64,000 nucleotides of DNA from Vulcaniibacterium gelatinicum (lineage in GTDB: Bacteria; Pseudomonadota; Gammaproteobacteria; Xanthomonadales; Xanthomonadaceae). The notes beneath the pieces are model-generated. The model was not told the origin of the DNA. It saw only the letters and a program-made list of their open reading frames with translations, and did not search any database. Positions within the stretch are counted from its first letter, which is position 1. Every line of letters begins with the position of its first letter. This document shows positions 31,444 through 39,814 of the stretch, piece by piece. The stretch is taken from assembly GCF_008033445.1 (NCBI RefSeq), contig NZ_VNKO01000006.1:42501-106500 (forward strand). Reading direction: 5' to 3'. The translations under genes were made by a program, and so were the position numbers.

Positions 31444-31457
31444 TTGATCCGGGTCAA
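31444..31457. promoter_or_regulatory. FNR/ANR-type box upstream of archease-rtcB
   Basis: TTGAT-CCGG-GTCAA; its centre lies 59.5 bp from the archease start, placing a class II transcription start about 18 nt before the ATG on the minus strand. The remaining intergenic bases (31458-31673) up to the cyclase gene contain no gene I can support. A short plus-strand frame near 31431-31601 overlaps the box and shows no family signal. Confidence 0.75.
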
Positions 31458-31673
31458 CGGCAGGCCGTCTGCGGGACCGGCCGGATCGCGCCCGGGGTGC
31501 AGCTCGACATGCAGGCGGCCCTCCCGCGGCACATGGACAACGCCATTGCCAAGACCAACATCCTGCCCGGCGGCGATGGGCGTGGCATGGCCGGAACCTG
31601 AACCGGGTGCCGCGCCTTCCCCTCCCGACCGGCGGCGCGCAGGGCGACTCGGGCGCAGGCTTATGCTGGCTTC

Positions 31674-32792
31674 ATGGCAGACCGCCCGACCACCGCGATG
31701 AACCACCAGCAGCGCCTGCAACGCCTGGTGTGCGCGATCCAGGAGCTGTCCCTGGCCCGCGACCTGGATGCCGTGGCGGCCATCGTGCGCCGTGCCGCGC
31801 ACGAGCTGACCGGCGCCGACGGCGCCACCTTCGTGCTGCGCGAGGGCGACCAGTGCTTCTACAAGGACGAGGAAGCGATCGCGCCGCTGTGGAAGGGACA
31901 GCGCTTCCCGATGGAACGCTGCATCAGCGGCTGGGCGATGCAGCACCGGCAGGCGGTGGTCATCGAGGACATCTACTCCGACGAGCGCATCCCCGCCGAC
32001 GCCTACCGTCCCACCTTCGTCGCCAGCCTGGTGATGGTGCCGATCCGCACCCTCGATCCCATCGGCGCGATCGGCAACTACTGGGCCACGCCGCACCGGG
32101 CCGGGGCGGACGAGGTGGCCGTGCTGCAGGCCCTGGCCGACTCGACCTCGGTGGCGCTCGAAAACGTGCGCATGTACGCCGAGCTGGAGCAGCGCGTGGC
32201 GGCTCGCACCGAACAGCTGGCGGAGGTCAACCGGCAGCTGCAGCAGGAGATGGTCGTGTGCCAGAACGTGCAGGAGGAAGAGCGGCGCCTGTCGGTGACC
32301 GACGAGCTCACCGGCCTGTGCAACCGGCGCGGGTTCATGACGGTGGCCGAGCGCGAGCTGGAGATCGCACGCCGGCACGGCCGCACCGGCGCGCTCGTCT
32401 TCCTCGACCTGGACGGGTTGAAGCTGTGCAACGACACCTACGGGCACGCCGCCGGCGACGCCCAACTGACGGCTGCCGCCGAAGTGCTCCGGGCGGCGTT
32501 CCGCCGCACCGATGTGATCGCACGCCTGGGCGGCGACGAATTCATCGTCATGGTGACCGAGGCCCGCGACGGCCTGCAGGCGGTGCTGTCGCGCCTGGCC
32601 GCGACCGTGGCCAGGGCCAACCTGCGGCGCGACGGCGGCCCGCCGCTCGCGTTCAGCGTCGGCGCGGTGGCCTTGTCGGGCGACGACGACCTGGAGCAGC
32701 TGATGGCACAGGCCGACCGCGCCATGTACGCGGACAAGCTGCGGCGGCGCTCCGCGGCGCACCCCATGATCGTCCGCGCCACCTCGCACTGA
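31674..32792 (+). CDS. GAF-GGDEF diguanylate cyclase
   Basis: This 372-residue cytoplasmic signalling protein has a N-terminal GAF sensor domain (about 10-170, with FPMERCISGWAM), a coiled-coil linker (AELEQRVAARTEQLAEVNRQLQ region), then a complete GGDEF domain with DELTGLCNRRGF, FLDLDGLK and RLGGDEF. An RxxD (RRTD) five residues before GGDEF is the product-inhibition site of active cyclases. It makes c-di-GMP in response to an unknown small ligand. The ATG used may be replaced by the one eight codons later (MNHQQRL). Confidence 0.92.
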   Translation: MADRPTTAMNHQQRLQRLVCAIQELSLARDLDAVAAIVRRAAHELTGADGATFVLREGDQCFYKDEEAIAPLWKGQRFPMERCISGWAMQHRQAVVIEDIYSDERIPADAYRPTFVASLVMVPIRTLDPIGAIGNYWATPHRAGADEVAVLQALADSTSVALENVRMYAELEQRVAARTEQLAEVNRQLQQEMVVCQNVQEEERRLSVTDELTGLCNRRGFMTVAERELEIARRHGRTGALVFLDLDGLKLCNDTYGHAAGDAQLTAAAEVLRAAFRRTDVIARLGGDEFIVMVTEARDGLQAVLSRLAATVARANLRRDGGPPLAFSVGAVALSGDDDLEQLMAQADRAMYADKLRRRSAAHPMIVRATSH

Positions 32793-32863
32793 CGACAGCG
32801 TTGCCGGGCTCCTGGCCGTCACCGGCGCAAGCCACCGCTGCGGGCGGTGCTAGTCTCGCGCCG

Positions 32864-33895
32864 ATGCCCGCATGCCATCGCACCGCCGCGATGCCTGTCA
32901 CGCCGGCCCGCCGCGCATGGCGGTGGTGCTGCGCGGCGCTGCTGCTGGCGGCGCTGTGCGGCGCCATGGCGGCACCACCGCCGCCGGAGCCTGCGCTGCC
33001 AGCCGGGGGCTACGTGTGGACGCCCGAGTTCTCGCCGCAGGGCCCGGTCCTGATCGTGATCGGGCTGGCCGAGCAGCGCGCGTACGTGTACCGGAACGGA
33101 GTGCGGATCGGAGCGTCGGCGGTGAGCACCGGCCGCCCCGGCTACGAGACGCCCACCGGCGTGTTCAGCATCCTCGAGAAGCGCAGGGAGCATTACTCCA
33201 ACCTCTACGACGACGCGCCGATGCCGTTCATGCAGCGGCTGACCTGGGACGGGCTGGCGCTGCATGCGGGGGCGTTGCCGGGCCGGCCCGCCTCGCACGG
33301 CTGCGTCCGCCTGCCCTACGGCTTCGCCGAGCGGCTGTTCGGGATCACCAGCCGCGGCATGACCGTGGCGATCGTGGACCGGATCGCCACGCCCACCGTC
33401 GTCTCCCCGGGATTGTTCGCCACGGCGGCCGCCGCACCACCGGCCGGCACGGCATTCACGTGGACCCCCGAGCGCTCGCCGCAGGGGCCGCTGGCGATCG
33501 TGCTGAGCACCCGCGACCGCGAGGTCGTGGTGCTGCGCAATGCGGTCGAGATCGGGCGCGCGCCGGTCACCCTGGAAGACGGCGCGCTCACGCAGCCGCG
33601 CGCCTACGTGCTGCTGGCCGGCCCCGCGCCGGGAACCAGCGCCATGTTCCCGGACCGGCCCGCGCTGCGCTGGCTGGAATTGTCCTTCGGCGATGGCCCC
33701 CGCGCGGCCGGGGACGGCCTGCACGAGGCGGTCGCCCGCGGCCATCTGCGGGTGGACGGCGCGTTCGCGCGCGTGGTGTACGACGCCCTGGTGCCGGGAA
33801 CCACGCTGCTGGTCACGGACGAGCCGATCCGGGCAGTGGCAACCTCCAAACTCACCGTGCTCGAGGCCGATGTCCCGCCCGAGCCACAAGACTAG
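32864..33895 (+). CDS. L,D-transpeptidase (YkuD) with a degenerate second repeat
   Basis: This 343-residue secreted protein has a signal peptide (from MPACHR or the ATG nine codons later, to about AMAAP). The first half is a YkuD domain with the catalytic ASHGCVRLPYGFA (Cys about 147). The second half begins FTWTPERSPQGP, repeating the YVWTPEFSPQGP that opens the first half, with matching strands, but lacks the HGC motif. L,D-transpeptidases form 3-3 crosslinks in peptidoglycan or attach lipoproteins to it. The duplicated, catalytically empty half may bind substrate. Confidence 0.88.
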   Translation: MPACHRTAAMPVTPARRAWRWCCAALLLAALCGAMAAPPPPEPALPAGGYVWTPEFSPQGPVLIVIGLAEQRAYVYRNGVRIGASAVSTGRPGYETPTGVFSILEKRREHYSNLYDDAPMPFMQRLTWDGLALHAGALPGRPASHGCVRLPYGFAERLFGITSRGMTVAIVDRIATPTVVSPGLFATAAAAPPAGTAFTWTPERSPQGPLAIVLSTRDREVVVLRNAVEIGRAPVTLEDGALTQPRAYVLLAGPAPGTSAMFPDRPALRWLELSFGDGPRAAGDGLHEAVARGHLRVDGAFARVVYDALVPGTTLLVTDEPIRAVATSKLTVLEADVPPEPQD

Positions 33896-33927
33896 CCTTA
33901 ACCTACTGATTACATTAATATTTCCTG

Positions 33928-34674
33928 ATGTCGCCGGCCCGCCTGTCGCAGCTCCCGACGCTCATCTTCCTGCTCCTGGCCGTCGCCGCGGCGCCGGCCG
34001 TGGACGGCCGCAACCGCGAGTCGGCGCCGGCCCCGATGCCGGCACTGTCGCTGGGCAACGCGCCGCTGCTGTCCCGCCTGCGCCTGGCGGCGCCGCAAGC
34101 CACCCCCGAAGCGCTCGCCCTGGCGCTGGAGGCGCGCGCCTGCGCGATCCGCAGCGGCGCCGTGGGCGACGCCGAGCGCCTGGCGGTGATCGACTACTCG
34201 CGGCCGTCCACCGAGCCGCGGATGTGGGTCTTCGACCTGCGTCGCGGGCAACTGCTGTACGCCGAACACGTGGCCCATGGCCGCGGCAGCGGCGAGAACC
34301 TCGCCACCGCCTTCTCCAACCGCGAAGGCAGCCACCAGTCGAGCCTGGGCCTGTTCGCCACCGCCGACACCTACATCGGCGGCAACGGCTACTCGCTGCG
34401 CATGGATGGCCTGGAGCCCGGCATCAACGACGCGGCCCGCGCCCGCGCCATCGTCATGCACGGCGCGCCCTACGTGGATCCCGAACAGGCCCGTCGGCAG
34501 GGCCGGCTGGGACGCAGCCTCGGCTGCCCGGCGCTGCGGCCCGCGGTGGCGCGCGAGGTGATCGACACGCTCAAGGGCGGGCAGCTGCTGTTCGCCTACT
34601 ACCCCGACCGCGCCTGGCTGGAGCGTTCCCGCTTCCTGCGCTGCCGGGACGGCGACCTGGCCGCGGCGCGTTAG
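33928..34674 (+). CDS. murein L,D-transpeptidase catalytic-domain family (YkuD_2) protein
   Basis: This 248-residue secreted protein has a signal segment to about residue 25. The domain shows HVAHGRGSGEN, SNREGSHQSSLGLFAT, IVMHGAPYV and GRSLGCPALRP (catalytic Cys about 203), the pattern of the YkuD_2 family. It should crosslink or trim peptidoglycan, like its neighbour upstream (32-bp gap). The spacer before the ATG is strikingly A+T-rich (TTACATTAATATTTCC) and may hold its own -10 element. Its stop overlaps that of the convergent cytochrome gene. Confidence 0.88.
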   Translation: MSPARLSQLPTLIFLLLAVAAAPAVDGRNRESAPAPMPALSLGNAPLLSRLRLAAPQATPEALALALEARACAIRSGAVGDAERLAVIDYSRPSTEPRMWVFDLRRGQLLYAEHVAHGRGSGENLATAFSNREGSHQSSLGLFATADTYIGGNGYSLRMDGLEPGINDAARARAIVMHGAPYVDPEQARRQGRLGRSLGCPALRPAVAREVIDTLKGGQLLFAYYPDRAWLERSRFLRCRDGDLAAAR

Positions 34675-35234
34675 CGGCGCGCGGCCCGCGCCGGCAGCAT
34701 CCGCCGCAGGGTGTCGTCGCGGACCAGATAGTGGTGGAACAGGGCCGCAGCCGCGTGCAGGCCCACCAGCCAGTAGCCCAGCGTGGCGATCGCCTCGTGC
34801 AGCTCCTCGGCGCTCTCCGCGAGCGATTCGTCGGCACCGACCAGCCCCGGCAGCGGCGCGCCGAGCAGGGGCAGCCGCACCTGCTCGCCCTCGGCGCTGA
34901 GCGTCAGCCAGCCGAGCAGCGGCATCGCGACCATGAACAGGTACAGCGCCAGGTGCATCAGCCCCGCCGCGCGCCGTTGCCAGAGGGCAGGCTCGGGATG
35001 GATCCGCGGCGCCGGCCCGCTCAGCCGGATCGCCAGGCGCACGAACACCAGCGCCAGCACGCCCAGCCCGAGCAGGTAGTGCCAGGACTTCAGCGCCTCG
35101 CGCGGATCGCTGCCGCGCGGATAGATCCCGCGCAGCTCCATGGTCGCGTACACCGCCACCAGCAACAGCAGCATCAGCCAGTGCATGGCGATGGACAGCG
35201 CGCCGTAGCGGTCCTGCGTGTTCCTCCAGTGCAT
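34671..35234 (-). CDS. cytochrome b561 family protein
   Basis: This 187-residue inner-membrane protein has four helices and the conserved His of bacterial cytochrome b561: MHW near residue 17, SWHYLLG near 45, ELHEAIATLGYWLVGLHAAAALFHH in the C-terminal part. It binds two b haems and passes electrons from the quinone pool or to superoxide, in the family generally. The ATG chosen gives MHWRNTQDRYGAL, the usual start. Its last four bases overlap the stop of the convergent transpeptidase gene. Confidence 0.9.
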   Translation of the reverse strand: MHWRNTQDRYGALSIAMHWLMLLLLVAVYATMELRGIYPRGSDPREALKSWHYLLGLGVLALVFVRLAIRLSGPAPRIHPEPALWQRRAAGLMHLALYLFMVAMPLLGWLTLSAEGEQVRLPLLGAPLPGLVGADESLAESAEELHEAIATLGYWLVGLHAAAALFHHYLVRDDTLRRMLPARAARR

Positions 35235-35355
35235 GCCGTTCGTCTCCTCGCGGTCTGGTACGACAGTGTGCCGCAACCGGCATCGGATTGGCCCCGGCAC
35301 GCCGCGATGCCTCGTCCCGCCGGGCTCGCATCGCGCCCCTGGTGACGCCGGCGCC

Positions 35356-36672
35356 TCATTGCCGCGGCTGCCGGGCCGCCCGCAAGAACCAGTCGGCCGC
35401 GAGTTCGGCGACTCGTTCCAGCGCCCCCGGCTCCTCGAACAGATGCGTGGCGCCGGGAATCACCGTGAGCTCGCCGTGCCTGCCCAGGATGGCCAGCGCC
35501 ATGCGGTTGAGCGCCAGCACCTCGGTGTCCGCGCCGCCCACCAGCAGCAGCGTCGGCGCGCGCACCCGGGCCAGCACGCCCTCGCCCGCCAGGTCGGGCC
35601 GCCCGCCGCGGGACACGACCGCGGCCACTTCCTCCGGTCGCCGCGCCGCGACCATTAGCGCCGCCGCCGCGCCGGTGCTGGAGCCGAACAGCATCATCGG
35701 CAGGTCGCGCTGCGCCGATTCGTGCCGTGCCCAGTCCAGTGCGGACTCCAGCCGCTCGGCGAGCAAGGCGATGTCGAAGCGCATCGCGCGGTCGCGGTCC
35801 TCCTGCGGGGTGAGCAGGTCGAACAGCAGCGTGGCCAGCCCGTGGCGATTGAGGGTTTCCGCGACCTGGCGGTTGCGCACGCTGTGGCGGCTGCTGCCGC
35901 TGCCATGGGCGAAGATCACCAGCCCGCGCGGCGATTCCGGCGAGGTCAGGTCGCCCTCGAGCACCACGCCGCCGCTGCGCAGGCGGACCGCGTAGCTCGG
36001 AGGCCGCGACACCCCATGTCCGGGATTGCCGCCCTTGCCGGCGAGTGCCGCGACCACGTCGCGATCCTCCACCGGGCCGAAATCCCGGTAGTACAGGCCC
36101 ACCGCGTGGAACGGGAACGGCGTGGCCAGGCAGACCACCTCGTCGGCCACGTCTTCGACCCGCGCCAGGCTGTCGTGGGCCGCCACCGGCACCGCGCACA
36201 CCAGGCGCGCCGGATGCTGCGCACGCGCCGCGCGCAATGCGGCCAGCATGGTCGCGCCGGTGGCCAGGCCGTCGTCCACGACGATCACCGTCCGCCCGGC
36301 GAGCGCAATGCCCGGCCGGTCGCCGCTGTAGAGCCGGCGGCGCTCGCGCAGCAGCGCGAGCTGGCGGTCGGCCTCGCGCCGCACGTAGCCGTGGTCGGCG
36401 CCGAGCCATTCCGACACCGTGTCGTCCGTGGTGATCTCGCCGCGCTCGTCCACCGCACCGATCGCGAGTTCCGGGTTCCCCGGCGCGCCGAGCTTGTGCA
36501 CCAGCATCACGTCGAGTTCGCCGTCCAGCGCATCGGCGATGATCCGCGCCATCGGCACGCCGCCGCGCGGGATCCCCAACACCACCGGGCGCATGCCGCG
36601 GAAGTGCGCCAGCGCCGCGGCGAGAAGGCGCGCGGCCTCGGCCCGGTCCCGGAACGGCAAGTGCATGTCCAT
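35356..36672 (-). CDS. phosphoribosyltransferase / alpha-beta hydrolase fusion
   Basis: This 438-residue two-domain protein has, at residues 1-215, a type I phosphoribosyltransferase with GIPRGGVPMA and the PRPP loop VIVVDDGLATGATM. Residues 230-435 are a dienelactone-hydrolase-like alpha/beta hydrolase with HGSGSSRHS, nucleophile elbow FGSSTGAAAAL and a late His in GATHLFEE. The fusion is known in proteobacteria, but its substrate is not. A possible second start (MHLPFRD) is two codons later. It is divergent from a P-type ATPase with an FNR-type box between. Confidence 0.87.
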   Translation of the reverse strand: MDMHLPFRDRAEAARLLAAALAHFRGMRPVVLGIPRGGVPMARIIADALDGELDVMLVHKLGAPGNPELAIGAVDERGEITTDDTVSEWLGADHGYVRREADRQLALLRERRRLYSGDRPGIALAGRTVIVVDDGLATGATMLAALRAARAQHPARLVCAVPVAAHDSLARVEDVADEVVCLATPFPFHAVGLYYRDFGPVEDRDVVAALAGKGGNPGHGVSRPPSYAVRLRSGGVVLEGDLTSPESPRGLVIFAHGSGSSRHSVRNRQVAETLNRHGLATLLFDLLTPQEDRDRAMRFDIALLAERLESALDWARHESAQRDLPMMLFGSSTGAAAALMVAARRPEEVAAVVSRGGRPDLAGEGVLARVRAPTLLLVGGADTEVLALNRMALAILGRHGELTVIPGATHLFEEPGALERVAELAADWFLRAARQPRQ

Positions 36673-36733
36673 CCGTTGCTTCCGCGAACGGGTTCACCTG
36701 CAGGGCATCATTCGCCGGGGAGTCCGGCGGGTC

Positions 36734-36747
36734 TTGACCTGGATCAA
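36734..36747. promoter_or_regulatory. FNR/ANR-type box in a divergent promoter region
   Basis: TTGAC-CTGG-ATCAA between the fusion gene (minus, start 36672; centre 68.5 bp away) and the P-type ATPase (plus, start 36823; centre 82.5 bp away). The same 14-mer occurs again at 40652-40665. It can serve either or both genes. Confidence 0.75.
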
Positions 36748-36822
36748 CACTCCGCTTCCTCCCTGCCCGCGACAACGCGACAGGTACACCCGCACGGCCA
36801 GCGGGATGCCACACTCCGCGCC

Positions 36823-39357
36823 ATGTCCGCAGCCCCTGCTCCGGCCTCCCTCGCTGCCGGCCTCAGCGCCGCGGAGGCCGCGCGCCGGCTGGCGCGCGAC
36901 GGCCCCAACGTGCTGCCGCAACCGGATCGCCGGCGCTGGCCGCAGGTGCTGGCCAGCGTGCTGCGCGAGCCGATGCTGTTGCTGCTGCTCGCCGCGGTCG
37001 CGGTGTACGTGGCGCTCGGCGATCCGGGCGATGCCGTGGCGCTGGCGGTCTCGGTGCTGCTGGTGGTGGCGTTGACGCTGTACCAGGAGCTGCGCGCCGA
37101 ACGCGCGTTGCAGGCGCTGCGCGAACTCGGTGCGCCGCTGGCGACGGTGCGGCGCGACGGCGTGTGGCAGCGCATGCCGGCCACCCTGCTGGTGGTGGGC
37201 GACGTGGTGAGGATCGCCGAAGGCGACCGGATCCCGGCCGACGCGCGCCTGCTCGACAGCGACGACCTGCACGTGGACGAATCGCTGCTCACCGGCGAAT
37301 CGGCCCCGGTCGCGCACGCGGCCGGCGACGCCGGGACGACCGCGCAGGTGTACGCCGGCACGCTGGTGGTGCGCGGCCAGGGCATGGCGGAGGTGATCGC
37401 CACCGGCCCGCACACGGAGATGGGCCGGATCGGCGCCAGCCTCGGCACGTTGCGCAGCGGGCCCACGCCGCTGCAACGCGAGATCCGGCGCCTGGTGGGC
37501 TGGTTCGCCACCCTTGCCCTGGCCTCGTGCGTGCTGGTCGCCGTGCTGTACCTGTGGCTGCGCGGCGGCCTGCTGGACGCCCTGCTCGCCGGCATCACCC
37601 TGGCGATGTCCAACATCCCCGAGGAGTTCCCGGTGGTGCTCACCGTGTTCCTCGCACTCGGTGCCTGGCGGATGGCGCGGCACCGCGTGCTGGTGCGGCG
37701 GCCGCCGGCGATCGAGGCCCTCGGCGCGGTGACGGTGCTGTGCACCGACAAGACCGGCACGCTCACCGAGAACCGCATGGCGCTGGCCAGGCTGCAGCCG
37801 CCCCGCGCCGAGCCGCTCGCGCCCGACGCCGGGCTCGATCACGACGCGCGCGCGCTGCTGCAGTGCGCCGCGCTCGCCAGCGACGCCGACGGCCTTGATC
37901 CCATGGACCGTGCGATCCACGCCACCGCCGCGGCACGGACGGGAAGCGCCGCGCAGGCGCAGGCCGTGTGCCTCGAGCGCTATCCGGTGGCGCCGGGCCT
38001 GCCGGCCTATGCGGCGGCCTGGCGCCTGCCGGACCACGACACAATCCTGGTCGCCTGCAAGGGCGCGCCGGAAACCATCGCCATGCTGTGTGCGCTGGAC
38101 GATGGCGAGCGGGCGCAGGTCCTCGCCCAGGCCGCCGCCATGGCCACGCAGGGACTGCGCGTGCTCGCGGTGGCGGAGGCACGGGTGGACGCCGACGCCG
38201 GGCCGCCCGCGGCCCTGCCGGGGCTGCCGTTCGTCTGGCGCGGCCTGCTCGGCCTGGCCGACCCGCTCCGCGCCGAAGTGCCCGCCGCCGTGGCCGAGGC
38301 CCGCGCCGCCGGCGTGCGCGTGATCCTGCTGACCGGCGATCACGTCGAGACCGCACGCGCCATCGCCGCCCAGGCCGGCGTGTCCGAACGCCCCGAGGTC
38401 GCGCTCGGCGCCGAACTCGAACGCCTGGACGACGACGGCCTGCATGCGCTGCTCTCGCGGGTGGACGTGTTTGCGCGGGTGCGCCCGGAACACAAGTTGC
38501 GCCTGGTGCAGGCGCTGCGGCGGTCCGGCGAAGTGGTGGCGATGACCGGCGACGGCGTCAACGACGCGCCGGCGCTGATGGCCGCGCACGTCGGCGTGGC
38601 GATGGGTGGGCGCGGCACCGACGTCGCGCGCGAGGCGGCCTCGATCGTGCTGCTCGACGACGACTTCGTCTCGGTGGTGCGCGCGATCCGGATGGGCCGC
38701 ACCATCTACGACAACATCCATCGCGCCGCGCGCTACATCATCGCCGTGCACGTGCCGATCACCGGCCTGGCGCTGCTGCCGCTGCTGCTCGGCATGCCGC
38801 TGATCCTGCTGCCGCTGCACGTGGTGTTCCTGGAGCTGATCATCGATCCGGTGAGCGCGATCGTGCTCGAACGTGAACCGCCGGCGCCGGACCTGATGCG
38901 CCGCCCGCCGCGCGCGCCGGGCCGGCGCCTGGTGGACACGGCCACGTTCCTGGCCAGCCTCGGCTATGGGCTGGCCGTGTTCACCGCCGTCGCCACCGTC
39001 TATCTGCTGGGGCGCGGTTTGGCGCTGCCGCCGCCGCAGACGGGAGCGGCCGCGTTCGCGGCGCTGGTGGCGGGCAACCTCGGCCTGGTCCTGGTCCAGC
39101 GCGAGACCAGCGGCCCGCCCTGGCGTTCCCTGCTCCGCCCCAACCGCGCCTTCCAAGTCGTTTCGGTGTGCGCACTGGCCATGCTCGCCGTCATCGTCTG
39201 CACGGAGACGGCAGGCGCCTGGTTCCGTTTCGCGCCGCCGCCACCGTGGCTGGGCCTGCTCGCCCTGGCCTTGCCATGGCTGGTGCTCGCAGCCCTCTTC
39301 GCGGCTGTGCGCCGCTTCCGTGCCGCGACACCAGCAGGCCTGCGACGCACCCGTTGA
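36823..39357 (+). CDS. P2-type cation-transporting ATPase
   Basis: This 844-residue inner-membrane pump of the calcium/magnesium-type P2 class has a N-terminal cation ATPase segment (AAEAARRLARDGPNVLP), TGES, helix 4 with MSNIPEEFPVVLTV (ion site), DKTGTLT with the phosphorylated Asp, KGAPET, LLTGDH, TGDGVNDAPAL and four more helices in the C-terminal half. Which cation it moves cannot be told from sequence. Similar ATPases occur in low-oxygen regulons of proteobacteria, and here an FNR-type box precedes the gene. Confidence 0.9.
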   Translation: MSAAPAPASLAAGLSAAEAARRLARDGPNVLPQPDRRRWPQVLASVLREPMLLLLLAAVAVYVALGDPGDAVALAVSVLLVVALTLYQELRAERALQALRELGAPLATVRRDGVWQRMPATLLVVGDVVRIAEGDRIPADARLLDSDDLHVDESLLTGESAPVAHAAGDAGTTAQVYAGTLVVRGQGMAEVIATGPHTEMGRIGASLGTLRSGPTPLQREIRRLVGWFATLALASCVLVAVLYLWLRGGLLDALLAGITLAMSNIPEEFPVVLTVFLALGAWRMARHRVLVRRPPAIEALGAVTVLCTDKTGTLTENRMALARLQPPRAEPLAPDAGLDHDARALLQCAALASDADGLDPMDRAIHATAAARTGSAAQAQAVCLERYPVAPGLPAYAAAWRLPDHDTILVACKGAPETIAMLCALDDGERAQVLAQAAAMATQGLRVLAVAEARVDADAGPPAALPGLPFVWRGLLGLADPLRAEVPAAVAEARAAGVRVILLTGDHVETARAIAAQAGVSERPEVALGAELERLDDDGLHALLSRVDVFARVRPEHKLRLVQALRRSGEVVAMTGDGVNDAPALMAAHVGVAMGGRGTDVAREAASIVLLDDDFVSVVRAIRMGRTIYDNIHRAARYIIAVHVPITGLALLPLLLGMPLILLPLHVVFLELIIDPVSAIVLEREPPAPDLMRRPPRAPGRRLVDTATFLASLGYGLAVFTAVATVYLLGRGLALPPPQTGAAAFAALVAGNLGLVLVQRETSGPPWRSLLRPNRAFQVVSVCALAMLAVIVCTETAGAWFRFAPPPPWLGLLALALPWLVLAALFAAVRRFRAATPAGLRRTR

Positions 39358-39367
39358 CCCACGTCAA
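39354..39367. promoter_or_regulatory. FNR/ANR-type box overlapping the ATPase stop codon
   Basis: TTGAC-CCAC-GTCAA; the TGA stop of the P-type ATPase is part of the left half-site. Its centre is 62.5 bp before the ATG at 39423, about the same spacing as the boxes before the host-attachment and archease genes, so it probably drives the 119-residue protein. Confidence 0.75.
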
Positions 39368-39422
39368 TATCGCGGTGCAGCTCCCGCGCTGGAATGGTTC
39401 CCGTGCGCGGCATCGAACCTCC

Positions 39423-39782
39423 ATGAGCACCAACGCCGACCTGCTCGCCCACGCCCGGGACGTGGTGGAACGCAGTGCACGAGCGCTGGCGGAACTGCGC
39501 CTGCGCCTGCAGGTGTCCACGGCGTCCTCGGGGCCGCAGCATCGCCTGATCGTCGAAGGGGCCGTCCACGACCTCGCCCGGCGCCACGAGACCCTGCTCG
39601 GCCTGTACCGGGCGATGGAAGGGGCCGAGCCGGAGCGCCTGCCGGGCGTGTGGCAGGACTTCTTCGCCTGCTACGACGGCTTCCTCGATGCCCTGCGCCA
39701 GGCCCGGACGAGCATGGCCCGGGCCGAATCGCTGGCCCGGCACAAGCCCGACGACGGCACGCCCCCCGCCCAGGGGGAATGA
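39423..39782 (+). CDS. small helical protein, function unknown
   Basis: This 119-residue soluble protein, very likely all-helical, has long amphipathic stretches (LLAHARDVVERSARALAELRLRLQ and VWQDFFACYDGFLDALRQART regions), one cysteine and no membrane segment. I do not recognise a family. The frame upstream of this ATG runs into the ATPase gene, so the ATG after the FNR-type box is the natural start. It is probably a small stress protein of the same regulon. Confidence 0.7.
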   Translation: MSTNADLLAHARDVVERSARALAELRLRLQVSTASSGPQHRLIVEGAVHDLARRHETLLGLYRAMEGAEPERLPGVWQDFFACYDGFLDALRQARTSMARAESLARHKPDDGTPPAQGE

Positions 39783-39814
39783 GCGGCACCGCCCCGGTCC
39801 GCGCCCACAGCCCG

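Noticed and set aside
31407..31601. Short plus-strand frame of 64 residues between archease and the cyclase gene
   Set aside because: It overlaps the FNR-type box, has no ribosome site and no recognisable pattern.
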